Below, in pieces: positions 37,368 through 46,912 of a stretch of DNA of 64,000 nucleotides (its first letter is position 1; each line of letters begins with the position of its first letter). Source of the stretch: Xanthomonas albilineans (GTDB lineage Bacteria; Pseudomonadota; Gammaproteobacteria; Xanthomonadales; Xanthomonadaceae); assembly GCF_002939705.1 (NCBI RefSeq), contig NZ_MDCB01000003.1:62001-126000 (forward strand), given 5' to 3'. The notes under the pieces were generated by a model, which was given only the letters and a program-made list of their open reading frames with translations, made no database searches and was not told where the DNA came from. Made by a program: the position numbers and the translations under genes.

Positions 37368-38294
37368 ATGTTCGTAGTGTGTGGAGAAGCCTTGTACGAC
37401 ATCTTCATCGATGGCTATGCCGGCACGTCGGTCGGCATGACCGCACGACAGGGCGGCTCGCCGTTCAACGTGGCGATCGGCCTGGCCAGGCTGGGCTCGG
37501 CCTCGGCGCTGTTCACTGGCCTGTCCACCGACCCGCTGGGACGCCAATTGCGCGCCACCCTGGAGCGCGAAAGCGTGACGCTGGACTACTGCGTGGACAA
37601 ACGCGAGGCGACCACCCTGGTGATGGTCGCGCTGGATGCCGGCGGTGTTCCCAACTACGCGTTCTACGGCACCGGCTGCGCCGACCGCGCATTGACCAGC
37701 CTCGATCTGCCGACCTTGGCCCCTGCGGTCGGCGGCCTGCATTTCGGCTCCTATACCCTGGTCGCCGAAACCACCGCCAGCACCTTCCAGGCCCTGGCCG
37801 AGCGCGAACGCGCGCAGCGGCTGATCTCGCTGGACCCGAACGTGCGGCCCACCGTGGAACCGGACATGGCGGTATGGCGTGCGCGGCTGACGACGTGGAT
37901 CGCCCTGGCGCACGTGATCAAGGTCAGCCAGGAAGACATCGAACTGCTGTACCCCGACCAAGATCCGTTCGCCATCGCCCGCAGCTGGCTACAGCAGGGG
38001 CCATCGCTGGTGGTGATGACCCTGGGCGGCGACGGTGCGGTGGCCTGGAGCGGCGACAGCGAGGTGCGCGTCGCCGGGCGGGTGGTGCAGGTGGCCGACA
38101 CCGTCGGCGCCGGCGACAGCTTCCAGGCCGCCCTGCTGCACCAACTGCCCAACCTGGCCGCACTCTCTGCGCTGGGCAGCACCCCCGCCGCACTGGAGCA
38201 GCTCGTGCGCTTTTGCGTGGCCGCAGCGGCGATCAACTGCACCCGTGCCGGAGCCAACCCGCCATCCCTTGACGAGGTGCGCAGCGCACTCTGA
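37368..38294 (+). CDS. PfkB-family carbohydrate kinase (fructokinase-like)
   Basis: 308 residues, ribokinase fold. PfkB signature 1 is the ARQGGSPFNVAIGLARLG region (about 24-41) and signature 2 is DTVGAGDSFQAALL (about 244-257) with the catalytic Asp in GAGD. It phosphorylates a sugar, most likely fructose, in the cytosol; LISLDPNVRP is typical of the fructokinase branch. AGGAG is about 8 bases before the ATG. No transporter or other sugar gene is beside it, so the substrate is not fixed by context. Confidence 0.88.
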   Translation: MFVVCGEALYDIFIDGYAGTSVGMTARQGGSPFNVAIGLARLGSASALFTGLSTDPLGRQLRATLERESVTLDYCVDKREATTLVMVALDAGGVPNYAFYGTGCADRALTSLDLPTLAPAVGGLHFGSYTLVAETTASTFQALAERERAQRLISLDPNVRPTVEPDMAVWRARLTTWIALAHVIKVSQEDIELLYPDQDPFAIARSWLQQGPSLVVMTLGGDGAVAWSGDSEVRVAGRVVQVADTVGAGDSFQAALLHQLPNLAALSALGSTPAALEQLVRFCVAAAAINCTRAGANPPSLDEVRSAL

Positions 38295-38411
38295 GGCGCA
38301 TCCCGGCACCACTCAAGCCCGCGCGATCGGCGCCGATATCCAGGACCTGAGGGTCGCCCCGGGGCCGCGCATGCGGCAAGGCGTGCCCACCCACGGGGAG
38401 GATAACCGGGC

Positions 38412-40025
38412 ATGCCGGATCAACGCGACGAGCCGCCAGTGAGCGGATTGCGCAAGCTATTGTCGCCGCGGCGGCGCGATCCGGTACCCGCGACCGCTGC
38501 CGCCGCCAAAGCGCCAGCGCGCACGCGCAAGCAGGCGCACGTGCAGACGCAAGAGGTCGTGCCATTGCCCCCCCCCGCGATCGACCCGGCCGCGGCCACT
38601 GCGGCACTGATTCGCCTGTTTCAGCACGCCCACGAACCCCCGGAACTGCTCGGCGCCTTCGCCGACGGCATGGCCGGGCTGCATGGCGAACTCGGCGACA
38701 TGGGCAGGCGCCTGCAATCGGCGGCCAGCAGCGGCGACTGGCCCAGCTACGGTCGCGCGCTTCGCCAACTCATCGACAAATACATCCGCACCATCGATGT
38801 GGACGACCCACTGGCCGGCCCCAGCGATAGCGAGCGCCTGCGCGACCTGCTGCGCCAAACCGTGGCCGGTGCCCTGGCCTCGCTGCTGCACACCCTGCCG
38901 GAACTGGCCCACGAAGCCGAAGCCAGCGGCGAGGCAATACGCCAGTGGCAAGCCGGGCAGTCGCTGGAACCGGTGGCACAACGCGTGCGCGAGTTGTGCC
39001 ACCAGATCGCGCTGCGCGCTAACGACAGTCAGGAACAGCAGACCCTGCTACTGAGCCTGTTCGACCTGTTGCTGGAGAACATCGGCGAACTGCTCGACGA
39101 CACCAGTTGGCTACAAGGCCAGATCGCGGTGGTACGCGACCTGATCGTAGGACCGCTGGACCGCTACTCGATCGAAGAAGCGCGCGGCAACCTGCGCGAA
39201 GTGATCTACAAGCAGGGCCTGCTCAAGCAGAGCATCGCCGAATCCAAGGAAGCGATGAAAGGCATGATGGTGTCCTTCGTCGAAGAACTGAACGGCATGG
39301 CAACCAGCACCGGCGAGTTCCACGACCGTATCGCCGATTACTCGCAGACCATCCGCGACGCACGCAGCATCGCCGACCTCAACCGACTGCTGCAGGAAGT
39401 GCTACAAGACACCGGCCATGTACAGCAGCAGGCACTGCAAGCACGCGACCACCTGATCGCCGCACGCCAGGACGTGGAAGCGGCCGAGCAACGCATCCTG
39501 CACCTGGAACAGGAACTACGCGACGTCAGCGACCTAGTGGGAGTGGACCAGCTCACCGGCAGCCTCAACCGTCGCGGCCTGGACGAACTGTTCGCGCGCG
39601 AGCTGGTCCGCACCGAACGCAGCGCGCAGCCGCTGTGCGTGGCGATGTTGGACATGGACGACTTCCGCACGCTCAACGCAACCTACGGCCACGCCGGCGG
39701 CGACGCCGCACTGCGCCATGTGGTCGAGGTGGCGCGCACCACCCTGCGTGCCAGCGATGCAATCGCGCGCTTCGGCGGCGAGGAATTTCTATTACTGATG
39801 CCGGACTGCACGATCTTCGAGGCCAACGCGGCGGTAAACCGGGTGCTGCGTGCCCTGTCCCAGCGCGCGTTGATGCACGAAGACCAGCGCGTCTTCGTCA
39901 GCTTCAGCGCCGGAGTGGCGATGCGCGCGGCCGGCGAAAACCAGGACGCCCTGGTACGGCGTGCCGACCGCGCGATGTACGAAGCGAAGAAGGCAGGCAA
40001 AAACTGCGTGGTTTCTGCGGATTAG
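38412..40025 (+). CDS. Diguanylate cyclase (GGDEF) with helical N-terminal domain
   Basis: 537 residues. The C-terminal GGDEF domain (about 375-535) starts VDQLTGSLNRRGLDELF, has the active-site variant GGEEF in IARFGGEEFLLL, and an RxxD inhibitory site (RASD) five residues upstream, so it should make c-di-GMP with product feedback. The N-terminal about 340 residues are helical with a coiled coil before the catalytic domain and no membrane segment; they look like a dimerising sensor domain I do not recognise. A GGGGAGG ribosome site precedes the ATG. Confidence 0.9.
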   Translation: MPDQRDEPPVSGLRKLLSPRRRDPVPATAAAAKAPARTRKQAHVQTQEVVPLPPPAIDPAAATAALIRLFQHAHEPPELLGAFADGMAGLHGELGDMGRRLQSAASSGDWPSYGRALRQLIDKYIRTIDVDDPLAGPSDSERLRDLLRQTVAGALASLLHTLPELAHEAEASGEAIRQWQAGQSLEPVAQRVRELCHQIALRANDSQEQQTLLLSLFDLLLENIGELLDDTSWLQGQIAVVRDLIVGPLDRYSIEEARGNLREVIYKQGLLKQSIAESKEAMKGMMVSFVEELNGMATSTGEFHDRIADYSQTIRDARSIADLNRLLQEVLQDTGHVQQQALQARDHLIAARQDVEAAEQRILHLEQELRDVSDLVGVDQLTGSLNRRGLDELFARELVRTERSAQPLCVAMLDMDDFRTLNATYGHAGGDAALRHVVEVARTTLRASDAIARFGGEEFLLLMPDCTIFEANAAVNRVLRALSQRALMHEDQRVFVSFSAGVAMRAAGENQDALVRRADRAMYEAKKAGKNCVVSAD

Positions 40026-40130
40026 CCTGCACTCCGAACCGCTGTTGGGAAACACGGTACTCGCAACAGCGTAGCGCTCGCGCACAACGGCCATCGCCAG
40101 CCCACGCGCATCGCATGCACAGTCCCGCCC

Positions 40131-42551
40131 CTATTCGGGCGGATCGCGCAGCAGCTTGATCTGCTGCGGCGACTCCAGTGCGATCCCTTCCTCGGCCAGA
40201 CGCTGCAGCAACGCGAAGAACAGATCGCTGCGGGTGGCGTAGACCAACCGCGGCGAGACGACATAAGCGTAACTGTTGAGCGTGATGCTGCCATTGGCGA
40301 TGGAGTCGATGAACACCGACGGCACCGGCTCCTGCAGCACGCCCGGATGCGCCGCGTATAACTCCAGCAACAACGTCCGCAGCCTTGCCACATCGGTGTC
40401 CAACGGGACCGCGAACTGGATCTGCACCCGCCCCAACGGCCCGGCCAGGGTCATGTTGCGCAAGGTCTTGGTGATAAATTCGGAGTTGGGCACGATCAGC
40501 GTGGAGCGGTCGCCCACTTGGATCTCGGTGGAGCGCACGCTGATGCGCCGCACATCGCCTTCATAGTCGCCGATCTTGATCCAGTCGCCGATTTTCACCG
40601 GACGCTCGGCGAGCAGGATCAGGCCGGAGACGAAATTCTGAGTGATCGACTGCAAGCCGAAGCCGATACCGACCGACAATGCGCTGAGCACCAGCGCGAT
40701 CCGCTCCAGGCCGATACCCAGCGCGGCCAGCGCCCACAGCGTGGCCAGCAAAATGCCGGCATAACGCGCCATGGTGCTGATCGAATTGCGTGCGCCATCG
40801 TCCAGTTCGGTCTTGGGTAGATAGGTCTGCGTCAACCAGCGGTGCAGGTACTGCATCGTGGCTAGGCCCAACAGCAACACCAGCACCGCGCGCGCGATCG
40901 CACCCGGATACAACACCACCTTGTCGCTGACCCGGATGCCCTCGAACAACAGCGAGAACCTTTCGGAAAAGATCGACACATTCGTGCCGAATGGCATCAA
41001 CAACACGCCAACGCCGATCAGCAGCAGCAACACACGCAATAGCGCCGAGGTCAACACGCCGGCCTGCTCTAGGAGGCTGGGACGCACGCCGAAAGCACCG
41101 TTGGCGACACGGCTGATACGGCCAACGTGGCCATCGCTGGCGAACAGCCATAGCGCGAAATCGTCGGCGAAGTTCATCATCAGGCGCATTGCGCCGACGA
41201 TCATCGTGATCCAGATGAGCTGGCGGGTGATGAACAAGCCCAGATGCAGATAGCCCAACAGTGACGCCAGCAGCGCCACCACCACTACCACCTTGACCAA
41301 CACACCGATCAACGCCAATGCACCACGATGTTGACTGGACGGCGGCTGCGCATGGGCCAGGGCCTGCGCCACAGCCTCGGCGTACTGGCGTCGACGCAAC
41401 CGCGACAGGCTATTGACCGTCGCCAAAATCAGCACGGCGTAAGCCAGCGTGACCACTCCATCGACCGCGACCGTGGTGGCATCGCCGATACGACTGGCCT
41501 GGTTCAACACCAACAGCATGCCGCTGATCCAGGCCAGCGCCGCAGTCGCCCAGGTGTATTTGCGTAAACGCCGCGCGGTGGCGTCGTCGATCGGAAACAA
41601 CCGCCAACTCGGCTGGTTGGGCAGCAGCACGCTGGCCCCCAGCGACCCCATGAATGCAGTCGCAAAGCTCACCACGACGAACCCGCTCAGCACAGCCTCC
41701 AGCCGCGCCGGTATCGCGTCGATGCTACGCAGCGTCTCGGCCAGCACCAGCGCGGCAAGACCAGGGGTCAGCGTGCCCAGCAGCAGGAACCACAGCGCCA
41801 ACCCGGAACGACGCAGGCGGCTGCCCGGCGCACGCGACATCGCATAGCGTTTACCCAGCCAGCGCAGCAGATAACGCAATGGAAACAGCAAGAACAACGC
41901 CAACGCGACACCGATGCCGAGCGCACCGGCACCGCGATCGGCAAGCGCCGTATCCAACGCCTGCACCGCCTGCGCGTACAACCCCAACAGACGGTCGCGA
42001 TCGTCGGGAAAATCGCTGGCGATCTGCTGCCACAGCGCGGGCGACAGCGGCGAGGGCGAGCGCAGCGACAGCTCCTGGCTGAAATGCTCGGCTCGTGCAC
42101 GCTCGATGTCATCGGCTAGCTGTCTGGCCTCCATCGCGAGCAACTTGCCGCGCTTGATCCCCGAATCCAGCCTGCCGTGCTGGCGGGTGAAGGCATTGCG
42201 CTGGGCGATGATGTCGGGTCCGTCGCCAGAGGCGGCCGGTCCGAGTTGCTGCAGGCGGGCATCCACCTGCGCCAACTGCGGCGACAGGGTCGACACCACC
42301 CCCTGCGCCTCGTCCTCAGCGTCGCCCACCTGCACCACCAGATCCTGCAATGCCCCCTGGTCGACGGCATCGGCCTGCGCGCGGCGGGCATCCTTCAACG
42401 CCTGCTCGGCGTGGTCCAGCAAGACCTGCGGATCCTGCGGCATAGCCGCACCCTGCGGCTGAGCGGACGCGACCAGAGCCGCGCACAGCAACACCACCAG
42501 CACCAAGTAACGCCGCAAGGACAAGGACACGAAACGGGGCAACAAGCGCAC
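40131..42551 (-). CDS. DUF3772/MscS-family large mechanosensitive channel
   Basis: 806 residues. Signal peptide (about 1-30), a periplasmic coiled-coil DUF3772-like domain (about 40-180), about ten membrane segments (about 195-620), and the MscS pore and beta domains: the pore helix GIGLERIALVLSALSVGIGFGLQSITQNFVSG (split, about 605-637), then LLAERPVKIGDWIKIGDYEGDV and the vestibule with TLIVPNSEFITKTLRNMT. It opens under membrane tension to release solutes on osmotic downshock. Related to YjeP/MscM and MscK-type channels but shorter. Monocistronic by context. Confidence 0.9.
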   Translation of the reverse strand: MRLLPRFVSLSLRRYLVLVVLLCAALVASAQPQGAAMPQDPQVLLDHAEQALKDARRAQADAVDQGALQDLVVQVGDAEDEAQGVVSTLSPQLAQVDARLQQLGPAASGDGPDIIAQRNAFTRQHGRLDSGIKRGKLLAMEARQLADDIERARAEHFSQELSLRSPSPLSPALWQQIASDFPDDRDRLLGLYAQAVQALDTALADRGAGALGIGVALALFLLFPLRYLLRWLGKRYAMSRAPGSRLRRSGLALWFLLLGTLTPGLAALVLAETLRSIDAIPARLEAVLSGFVVVSFATAFMGSLGASVLLPNQPSWRLFPIDDATARRLRKYTWATAALAWISGMLLVLNQASRIGDATTVAVDGVVTLAYAVLILATVNSLSRLRRRQYAEAVAQALAHAQPPSSQHRGALALIGVLVKVVVVVALLASLLGYLHLGLFITRQLIWITMIVGAMRLMMNFADDFALWLFASDGHVGRISRVANGAFGVRPSLLEQAGVLTSALLRVLLLLIGVGVLLMPFGTNVSIFSERFSLLFEGIRVSDKVVLYPGAIARAVLVLLLGLATMQYLHRWLTQTYLPKTELDDGARNSISTMARYAGILLATLWALAALGIGLERIALVLSALSVGIGFGLQSITQNFVSGLILLAERPVKIGDWIKIGDYEGDVRRISVRSTEIQVGDRSTLIVPNSEFITKTLRNMTLAGPLGRVQIQFAVPLDTDVARLRTLLLELYAAHPGVLQEPVPSVFIDSIANGSITLNSYAYVVSPRLVYATRSDLFFALLQRLAEEGIALESPQQIKLLRDPPE

Positions 42552-43021
42552 GCAGAGACCAACATGGGCAAACGCGGACCACCGCGCGTGCGGCGCACTA
42601 TACGACGCCCTGCTTGAACCGAAGCAACGCCAGCGACACAGCGCATCCAGGGCAGATGCCGCGACACATTCAGCCCAGCGAGCCGATTCCCGCCGGCCGC
42701 ATCAACCTGCACCAGCAGCACGATGTTGCCAGTGTGTGCACTGGACTCCAGTGGCGCATGCCTGCCGCAGCAGGGAACAGCTGTCCATCTCCGGCTCGAT
42801 CCATCCTTGCGACAACAACAACCACACATGCTGCTCGAGTTCACATGCGAGCGCCGAGTCAAGGCGGTATGGATCAGCTGCTTGACCAGCAGCGGATCTG
42901 CTCCAACTCGCGCACCTTGCCCTACCGAACGCCGATTGGAAATCGCCACAACACCTTGCGGGCGGTGTTGCATCTGGAAATTGCGTCTAAGCTACGTACC
43001 CCCAGTCGCCACCATCCGCCG
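42552..43021. other. 470-base divergent intergenic region without a clear gene
   Basis: Between the mechanosensitive channel and the deaminase gene. A frame in line with the deaminase extends upstream to 42614, but its Pro/Arg/His-rich translation has no coding character and no ribosome binding site. I see no RNA element, repeat or promoter I would defend. Confidence 0.45.
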
Positions 43022-43582
43022 ATGCTCTACGCGCAAGTCCACCTCACCTTGCCCGCCTGGATCCACGATGCGGTCGACCCACAAGCCGTCTATGCCAGCG
43101 ATACCGACAAAGTGGCGCTGGCGGTGGAACTGTCGCGTCTGAACTTGGAAGCCGGCAGCGGTGGTCCGTTCGGCGCGGCGGTCTTCGGCCCGGATCACCG
43201 GATCATCTCGGTCGGCGTGAACCGGGTGGTGCCGCAAACCACCTCGCTGGCGCATGCCGAGAACATGGCCTACATGCTGGCCCAGCAACGCCTGCAAAGC
43301 CCGCGTCTGAACGCTGTGCTGTCTCCGGTCACCCTGGCGACCTCCTCGCAACCGTGCTGCCAGTGCTATGGCGCGACCATCTGGGCCGGCATCGACCGCC
43401 TGCTGATCGGTGCCAGCGCCGAGGACGTCATGGCACTGACCACATTCGACGAAGGCCCACTACCAGCGGACTGGGTCGGCGAACTGGAACGCCGCGGTAT
43501 CGAGGTGGTACGCAACCTGCACCGCGATGCCGCCTGCGCGGTCCTGCGTCGCTACGGCGAACTCGACAGCCCCCGCTACTGA
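43022..43582 (+). CDS. Nucleoside/guanine deaminase-like cytidine deaminase family protein
   Basis: 186 residues. CDA-fold zinc deaminase: SGGPFGAAVFGPDHRIIS is the N-terminal strand pair, HAENMAYM supplies the zinc His and catalytic Glu, and SQPCCQCYGATIWAGIDRLLIG the two zinc Cys (PCxxC). The arrangement is close to guanine deaminase GuaD and TadA relatives; extra N- and C-terminal parts exclude TadA. Substrate is unproven. The ATG at 43022 (MLYAQVHLTLPAWIHDAV) is the first with protein-like sequence after it. rlmM begins 22 bases downstream. Confidence 0.85.
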   Translation: MLYAQVHLTLPAWIHDAVDPQAVYASDTDKVALAVELSRLNLEAGSGGPFGAAVFGPDHRIISVGVNRVVPQTTSLAHAENMAYMLAQQRLQSPRLNAVLSPVTLATSSQPCCQCYGATIWAGIDRLLIGASAEDVMALTTFDEGPLPADWVGELERRGIEVVRNLHRDAACAVLRRYGELDSPRY

Positions 43583-43604
43583 CCCCGCCAACCAAGGCTT
43601 GCCC

Positions 43605-44654
43605 ATGTCCTCCGTCAACGGCCTGCTGTGCTATTGCCGGCCCGGCTTCGAACCCGAACTGGCCGCAGAACTCAACGCGCGCGCCGCCAGCATCGGGCTC
43701 GCCGCCTACGCACGCACCGAACGTAACAGCGGCTATGCGCTGCTGATCTGCGACACCGCACTGCCACCGCACACGCTGCCCTGGCGCGAATTGATTTTCG
43801 CGCGGCAGAAATTGCACCTGCTGGCCGAACTGCGCGACCTGCCACCCCACGACCGCATCGGACCAATCTTGCTGGCGCTGGCCGGGCAGGCACGTTGTGG
43901 CGATCTATGGGTCGAACACCCGGACTCGGACACCGGCAAGCCACTGTCGGGCCTGGCACGCAGCTTCGGCAACGCGTTGCGTCCAGCGCTGCGCAAGGCC
44001 GGCCTGCTCAGCGACACGCCGCACCCCCGGCTACCGCGCCTGCACGTGTGTTTCATGAACGGCACCCACGCCCTGCTCGGGATCGCCGACAGCGACGACA
44101 GTGCGCCGTGGCCGTTGGGCATTCCACGGCTGAAACTGCTACCCGATGCCCCCTCGCGCTCGGCGCTGAAGCTGGAAGAAGCGCTGCTGACGCTCCTGAC
44201 GCCGCACGAGCGCGAAACCCTGCTGCGGCCAGGCATGCGCGCCGCCGACCTCGGCGCCGCCCCCGGCGGCTGGACCTGGGTGCTGGCCCGCCAACATCTG
44301 CACGTGACCAGCGTGGACAACGGCCCGCTACGCCAACACGTGCTCGACAGCGGGCTGGTCGATCACCTGCGCGCCGACGGCTTCCACTGGAAACCGCCAC
44401 AACCGCTGGACTGGATGGTCTGCGACATGGTCGAACAACCGCGCCGCGTCGCCGAGCGCATGGCCACCTGGTTCCGCGAAGGCTGGTGCCGGCATGCGAT
44501 CTTCAACCTCAAGCTGCCGATGAAAAAACGCTGGGACGAAACTCAACTGTGCCTGGATCTATTCGCCGAGCGCGCCGAACGCCCACTGCAACTGCGCGCC
44601 AAACAGCTGTATCACGACCGCGAAGAGATCACCGTGCTGGCGATACCGGGCTGA
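43605..44654 (+). CDS. rlmM: 23S rRNA 2'-O-ribose methyltransferase RlmM
   Basis: 349 residues. It methylates the 2'-OH of C2498 in 23S rRNA using SAM. A THUMP-like N-terminal domain (LLCYCRPGFEPELAAELNARA) precedes the Rossmann-type methyltransferase with the SAM loop RAADLGAAPGGWTWVLARQ (about 223-241) and the catalytic lysine-type motif NLKLPMKKRW (K-D-K-E fold). Start ATG at 43605 follows AAGG. It is 22 bases after the deaminase gene, probably one transcript. Confidence 0.93.
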   Translation: MSSVNGLLCYCRPGFEPELAAELNARAASIGLAAYARTERNSGYALLICDTALPPHTLPWRELIFARQKLHLLAELRDLPPHDRIGPILLALAGQARCGDLWVEHPDSDTGKPLSGLARSFGNALRPALRKAGLLSDTPHPRLPRLHVCFMNGTHALLGIADSDDSAPWPLGIPRLKLLPDAPSRSALKLEEALLTLLTPHERETLLRPGMRAADLGAAPGGWTWVLARQHLHVTSVDNGPLRQHVLDSGLVDHLRADGFHWKPPQPLDWMVCDMVEQPRRVAERMATWFREGWCRHAIFNLKLPMKKRWDETQLCLDLFAERAERPLQLRAKQLYHDREEITVLAIPG

Positions 44655-44727
44655 GCACACGGCGCCGGTTGCATCCGTTGATCGCCTCCAGCAGATCGCA
44701 CCAACGACGAATGCCTGAAAACGCCCG

Positions 44728-45855
44728 CTACAACACGATGCGCTGCCCGCCAGCGCCAGCGGAGCGGTAAATCGCATCGACGATGCGGATATCGCGCAAG
44801 CCTTCTTCGCCCGGTGCACGCAATGGCCCACCGGTGAGAATCGCCAGGGCGTCCTCGTCCATCTGCAACGCCTGCTGATGACGCACCATCGCATCGAACA
44901 CACGCCCGTCGCTGGCCTGACCATGGATGCCGTCGTAGGCCTGGAACGGCGCCAATCCATACCAGCCGCGTTCGCATTCGGCGCGCAGCCGATTCATATT
45001 GCGGCCGAAGCTGGTTGCACACTCGACCACCACCTCGTGCGGAAATTCCAGGGTGAAGCGCATGTGTTCGTCGACCTCGTCGAACAACGCTGGCCGTTCG
45101 GTGGAACGAATCGCGCTGACCGCCAGCGGCTCGGTGCCCACCGTGTAGCGCGCCGCGTTGAGCGGATACACGCCCATGTCGTACATCGCACCGCCGCCGA
45201 ACTGCCCGCGCAGGCGCCACGGCCGCTGCGCCGGATCGGTGTCGCGATAGCCGTCGTAGCCGGCTTCCGCGTATACCTTGCGCATCGCGCCAAACGGACG
45301 TTCGCTGGCCAACGCGATGACCCGTCGCGTGTTCGGCTCATGCTGCATGCGGTAGCCGATACTCAAGCGCACCTTGTTGCGCGCGCAGGCGTCGATCATC
45401 GACTGGGCCTGATCCGCATGCAGCGCCATCGGCTTCTCGCACCACACATGCTTGCCCGCCGCTGCAGCGCGCAGCGTCAGTGGCGCATGTAGCGAGGTCG
45501 GCGTCACGACGTAGACCACATCGATTGCCGGGTTGTTGGCGATACGCTCCAGGTCGTCGTAGCTGTAGACGTTGCGATCGGGGATGCGGTATTTGGCCTG
45601 CCAGTGCGGAATTTTATGCGGCGAGCCGGTGACGATGCCGACGAGCCGGCAATACCGGGTCAATGCCAAGCCCGGCGCCAAGCGCTCGCTGGCGTAACTG
45701 CCCAGTCCAACCAGCGCCACGCCCAACGGCTTGCGACGCTTGCCGCGCATGGCTGCCCACAGCGGCGTGACCAATGTTCCAGCAGCCGCAGCAGACAACG
45801 CGCTCGACAGCAAAAGACGGCGATTCGGCGAGCACAGCATCATGCGCAACTCCAA
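44728..45855 (-). CDS. Exported Gfo/Idh/MocA-family oxidoreductase
   Basis: 375 residues. NRRLLLSSALSAAAAG near the N-terminus is a Tat-type signal (twin Arg followed by a hydrophobic stretch), as in periplasmic glucose-fructose oxidoreductase. The Rossmann domain has VALVGLGSYASERLAPGL (GxGxxx) and the EKPMAL motif with the catalytic-site lysine; the C-terminal alpha/beta domain follows. It probably oxidises a sugar with tightly bound NADP in the periplasm. Divergent to a lactonase 79 bases away. An internal ATG six codons in could also be the start. Confidence 0.85.
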   Translation of the reverse strand: MELRMMLCSPNRRLLLSSALSAAAAGTLVTPLWAAMRGKRRKPLGVALVGLGSYASERLAPGLALTRYCRLVGIVTGSPHKIPHWQAKYRIPDRNVYSYDDLERIANNPAIDVVYVVTPTSLHAPLTLRAAAAGKHVWCEKPMALHADQAQSMIDACARNKVRLSIGYRMQHEPNTRRVIALASERPFGAMRKVYAEAGYDGYRDTDPAQRPWRLRGQFGGGAMYDMGVYPLNAARYTVGTEPLAVSAIRSTERPALFDEVDEHMRFTLEFPHEVVVECATSFGRNMNRLRAECERGWYGLAPFQAYDGIHGQASDGRVFDAMVRHQQALQMDEDALAILTGGPLRAPGEEGLRDIRIVDAIYRSAGAGGQRIVL

Positions 45856-45934
45856 CCGTACAGTGTTCGCAGGTTAACCGATTGGTCGCGGCGGGTATGG
45901 CACACTGCCGCCTCCGCACTCTAGGAAGACGCTC

Positions 45935-46831
45935 ATGCCCCGCCTTTTCCTCGCTATCGCCGCCTTGCTACTGGCCTCCCCTGCAGGTGCACAAGACACC
46001 CTCTTCAGCGCCCACGACCTAATCGGCGATGGTGTGTTCACCCATAACATCGAAGGACCAGCGACCGGACCAGACGGTGCGTTGTACGTAGACAATTTCG
46101 GCCACGACGGCACCATCGGCCGCGTCGACCGCGATGCCGCCGGGCACCCGCGCGCAACGCTGTTCGTGGAGCTCCCCCACGGCAGCATCGGCAACGGCAC
46201 CCGCTTCGACCACAACGGGCTCATGTACGTGGCCGACTACGTCCAGCATCGCATCCTGCGCATCGCCTTGCACAGCAAGCAGATCGAGGTCTACGCCACG
46301 CTTGCCGGTGCATTCCAGCCCAACGATATCGCGATGGCGCCGGACGGCACCCTGTACGCCAGCGATCCGGACTGGAAACACAACGTCGGCCAACTGTGGC
46401 GCATCGATCGCGACGGCAGCGCGCACCTGATCGAAACCGGCATGGGCACGACCAACGGCATCGAGGTCAGCCCGGATGGCAAGCGCCTATATGTCAACGA
46501 GAGCGTGCAGCGCAAGATATGGGTCTACGACCGCGCCGGCGACGGCACACTGTCCAACAAACGGCTGTTCGCCAGCTTCGTCAATTTCGGCCTGGACGGC
46601 ATGCGCTGCGACGCCGACGGCAATCTGTACATCGCCCGCTACAATGCCAGCAAGGTGCTGGTACTGGCTCCCGACGGAACCGTCCTGCACGAAGTCGCGA
46701 CCAAGGGCCGCAAGCCCACCAACCTGGCCTTCGGCGGCAAGGACGGACGCGACGTCTATGTGACCATGCAGGATCGCGGCGCGATCGAAACGTTCCGCAG
46801 CGATCATCCAGGGCGCGAACACGGGCAGTGA
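45935..46831 (+). CDS. Exported SMP-30/gluconolactonase-family protein
   Basis: 298 residues: signal peptide (about 1-19, cleaved after AGA) then a six-bladed beta-propeller of the SMP-30/gluconolactonase/LRE type, with repeated blade strands such as GPATGPDGALYVDNFG, IAMAPDGTLYASDPDW, IEVSPDGKRLYVNES and GMRCDADGNLYIARY; acidic and Asn residues at these positions bind Ca2+. It would hydrolyse a sugar lactone in the periplasm. Divergent to the oxidoreductase that could produce that lactone. AGGAAG precedes the ATG. Confidence 0.88.
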   Translation: MPRLFLAIAALLLASPAGAQDTLFSAHDLIGDGVFTHNIEGPATGPDGALYVDNFGHDGTIGRVDRDAAGHPRATLFVELPHGSIGNGTRFDHNGLMYVADYVQHRILRIALHSKQIEVYATLAGAFQPNDIAMAPDGTLYASDPDWKHNVGQLWRIDRDGSAHLIETGMGTTNGIEVSPDGKRLYVNESVQRKIWVYDRAGDGTLSNKRLFASFVNFGLDGMRCDADGNLYIARYNASKVLVLAPDGTVLHEVATKGRKPTNLAFGGKDGRDVYVTMQDRGAIETFRSDHPGREHGQ

Positions 46832-46912
46832 TGGGATACGCATCGCAGTGGCGTCTCAATCGGCGCAATCGCCGCAGGGCATCCTGCGTCCCTCGACTGG
46901 AGGAACGCACAC

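Noticed and set aside
42614..43021. Upstream in-frame extension of the deaminase gene
   Set aside because: Pro/His/Arg-rich with no coding character; the deaminase begins naturally at 43022.
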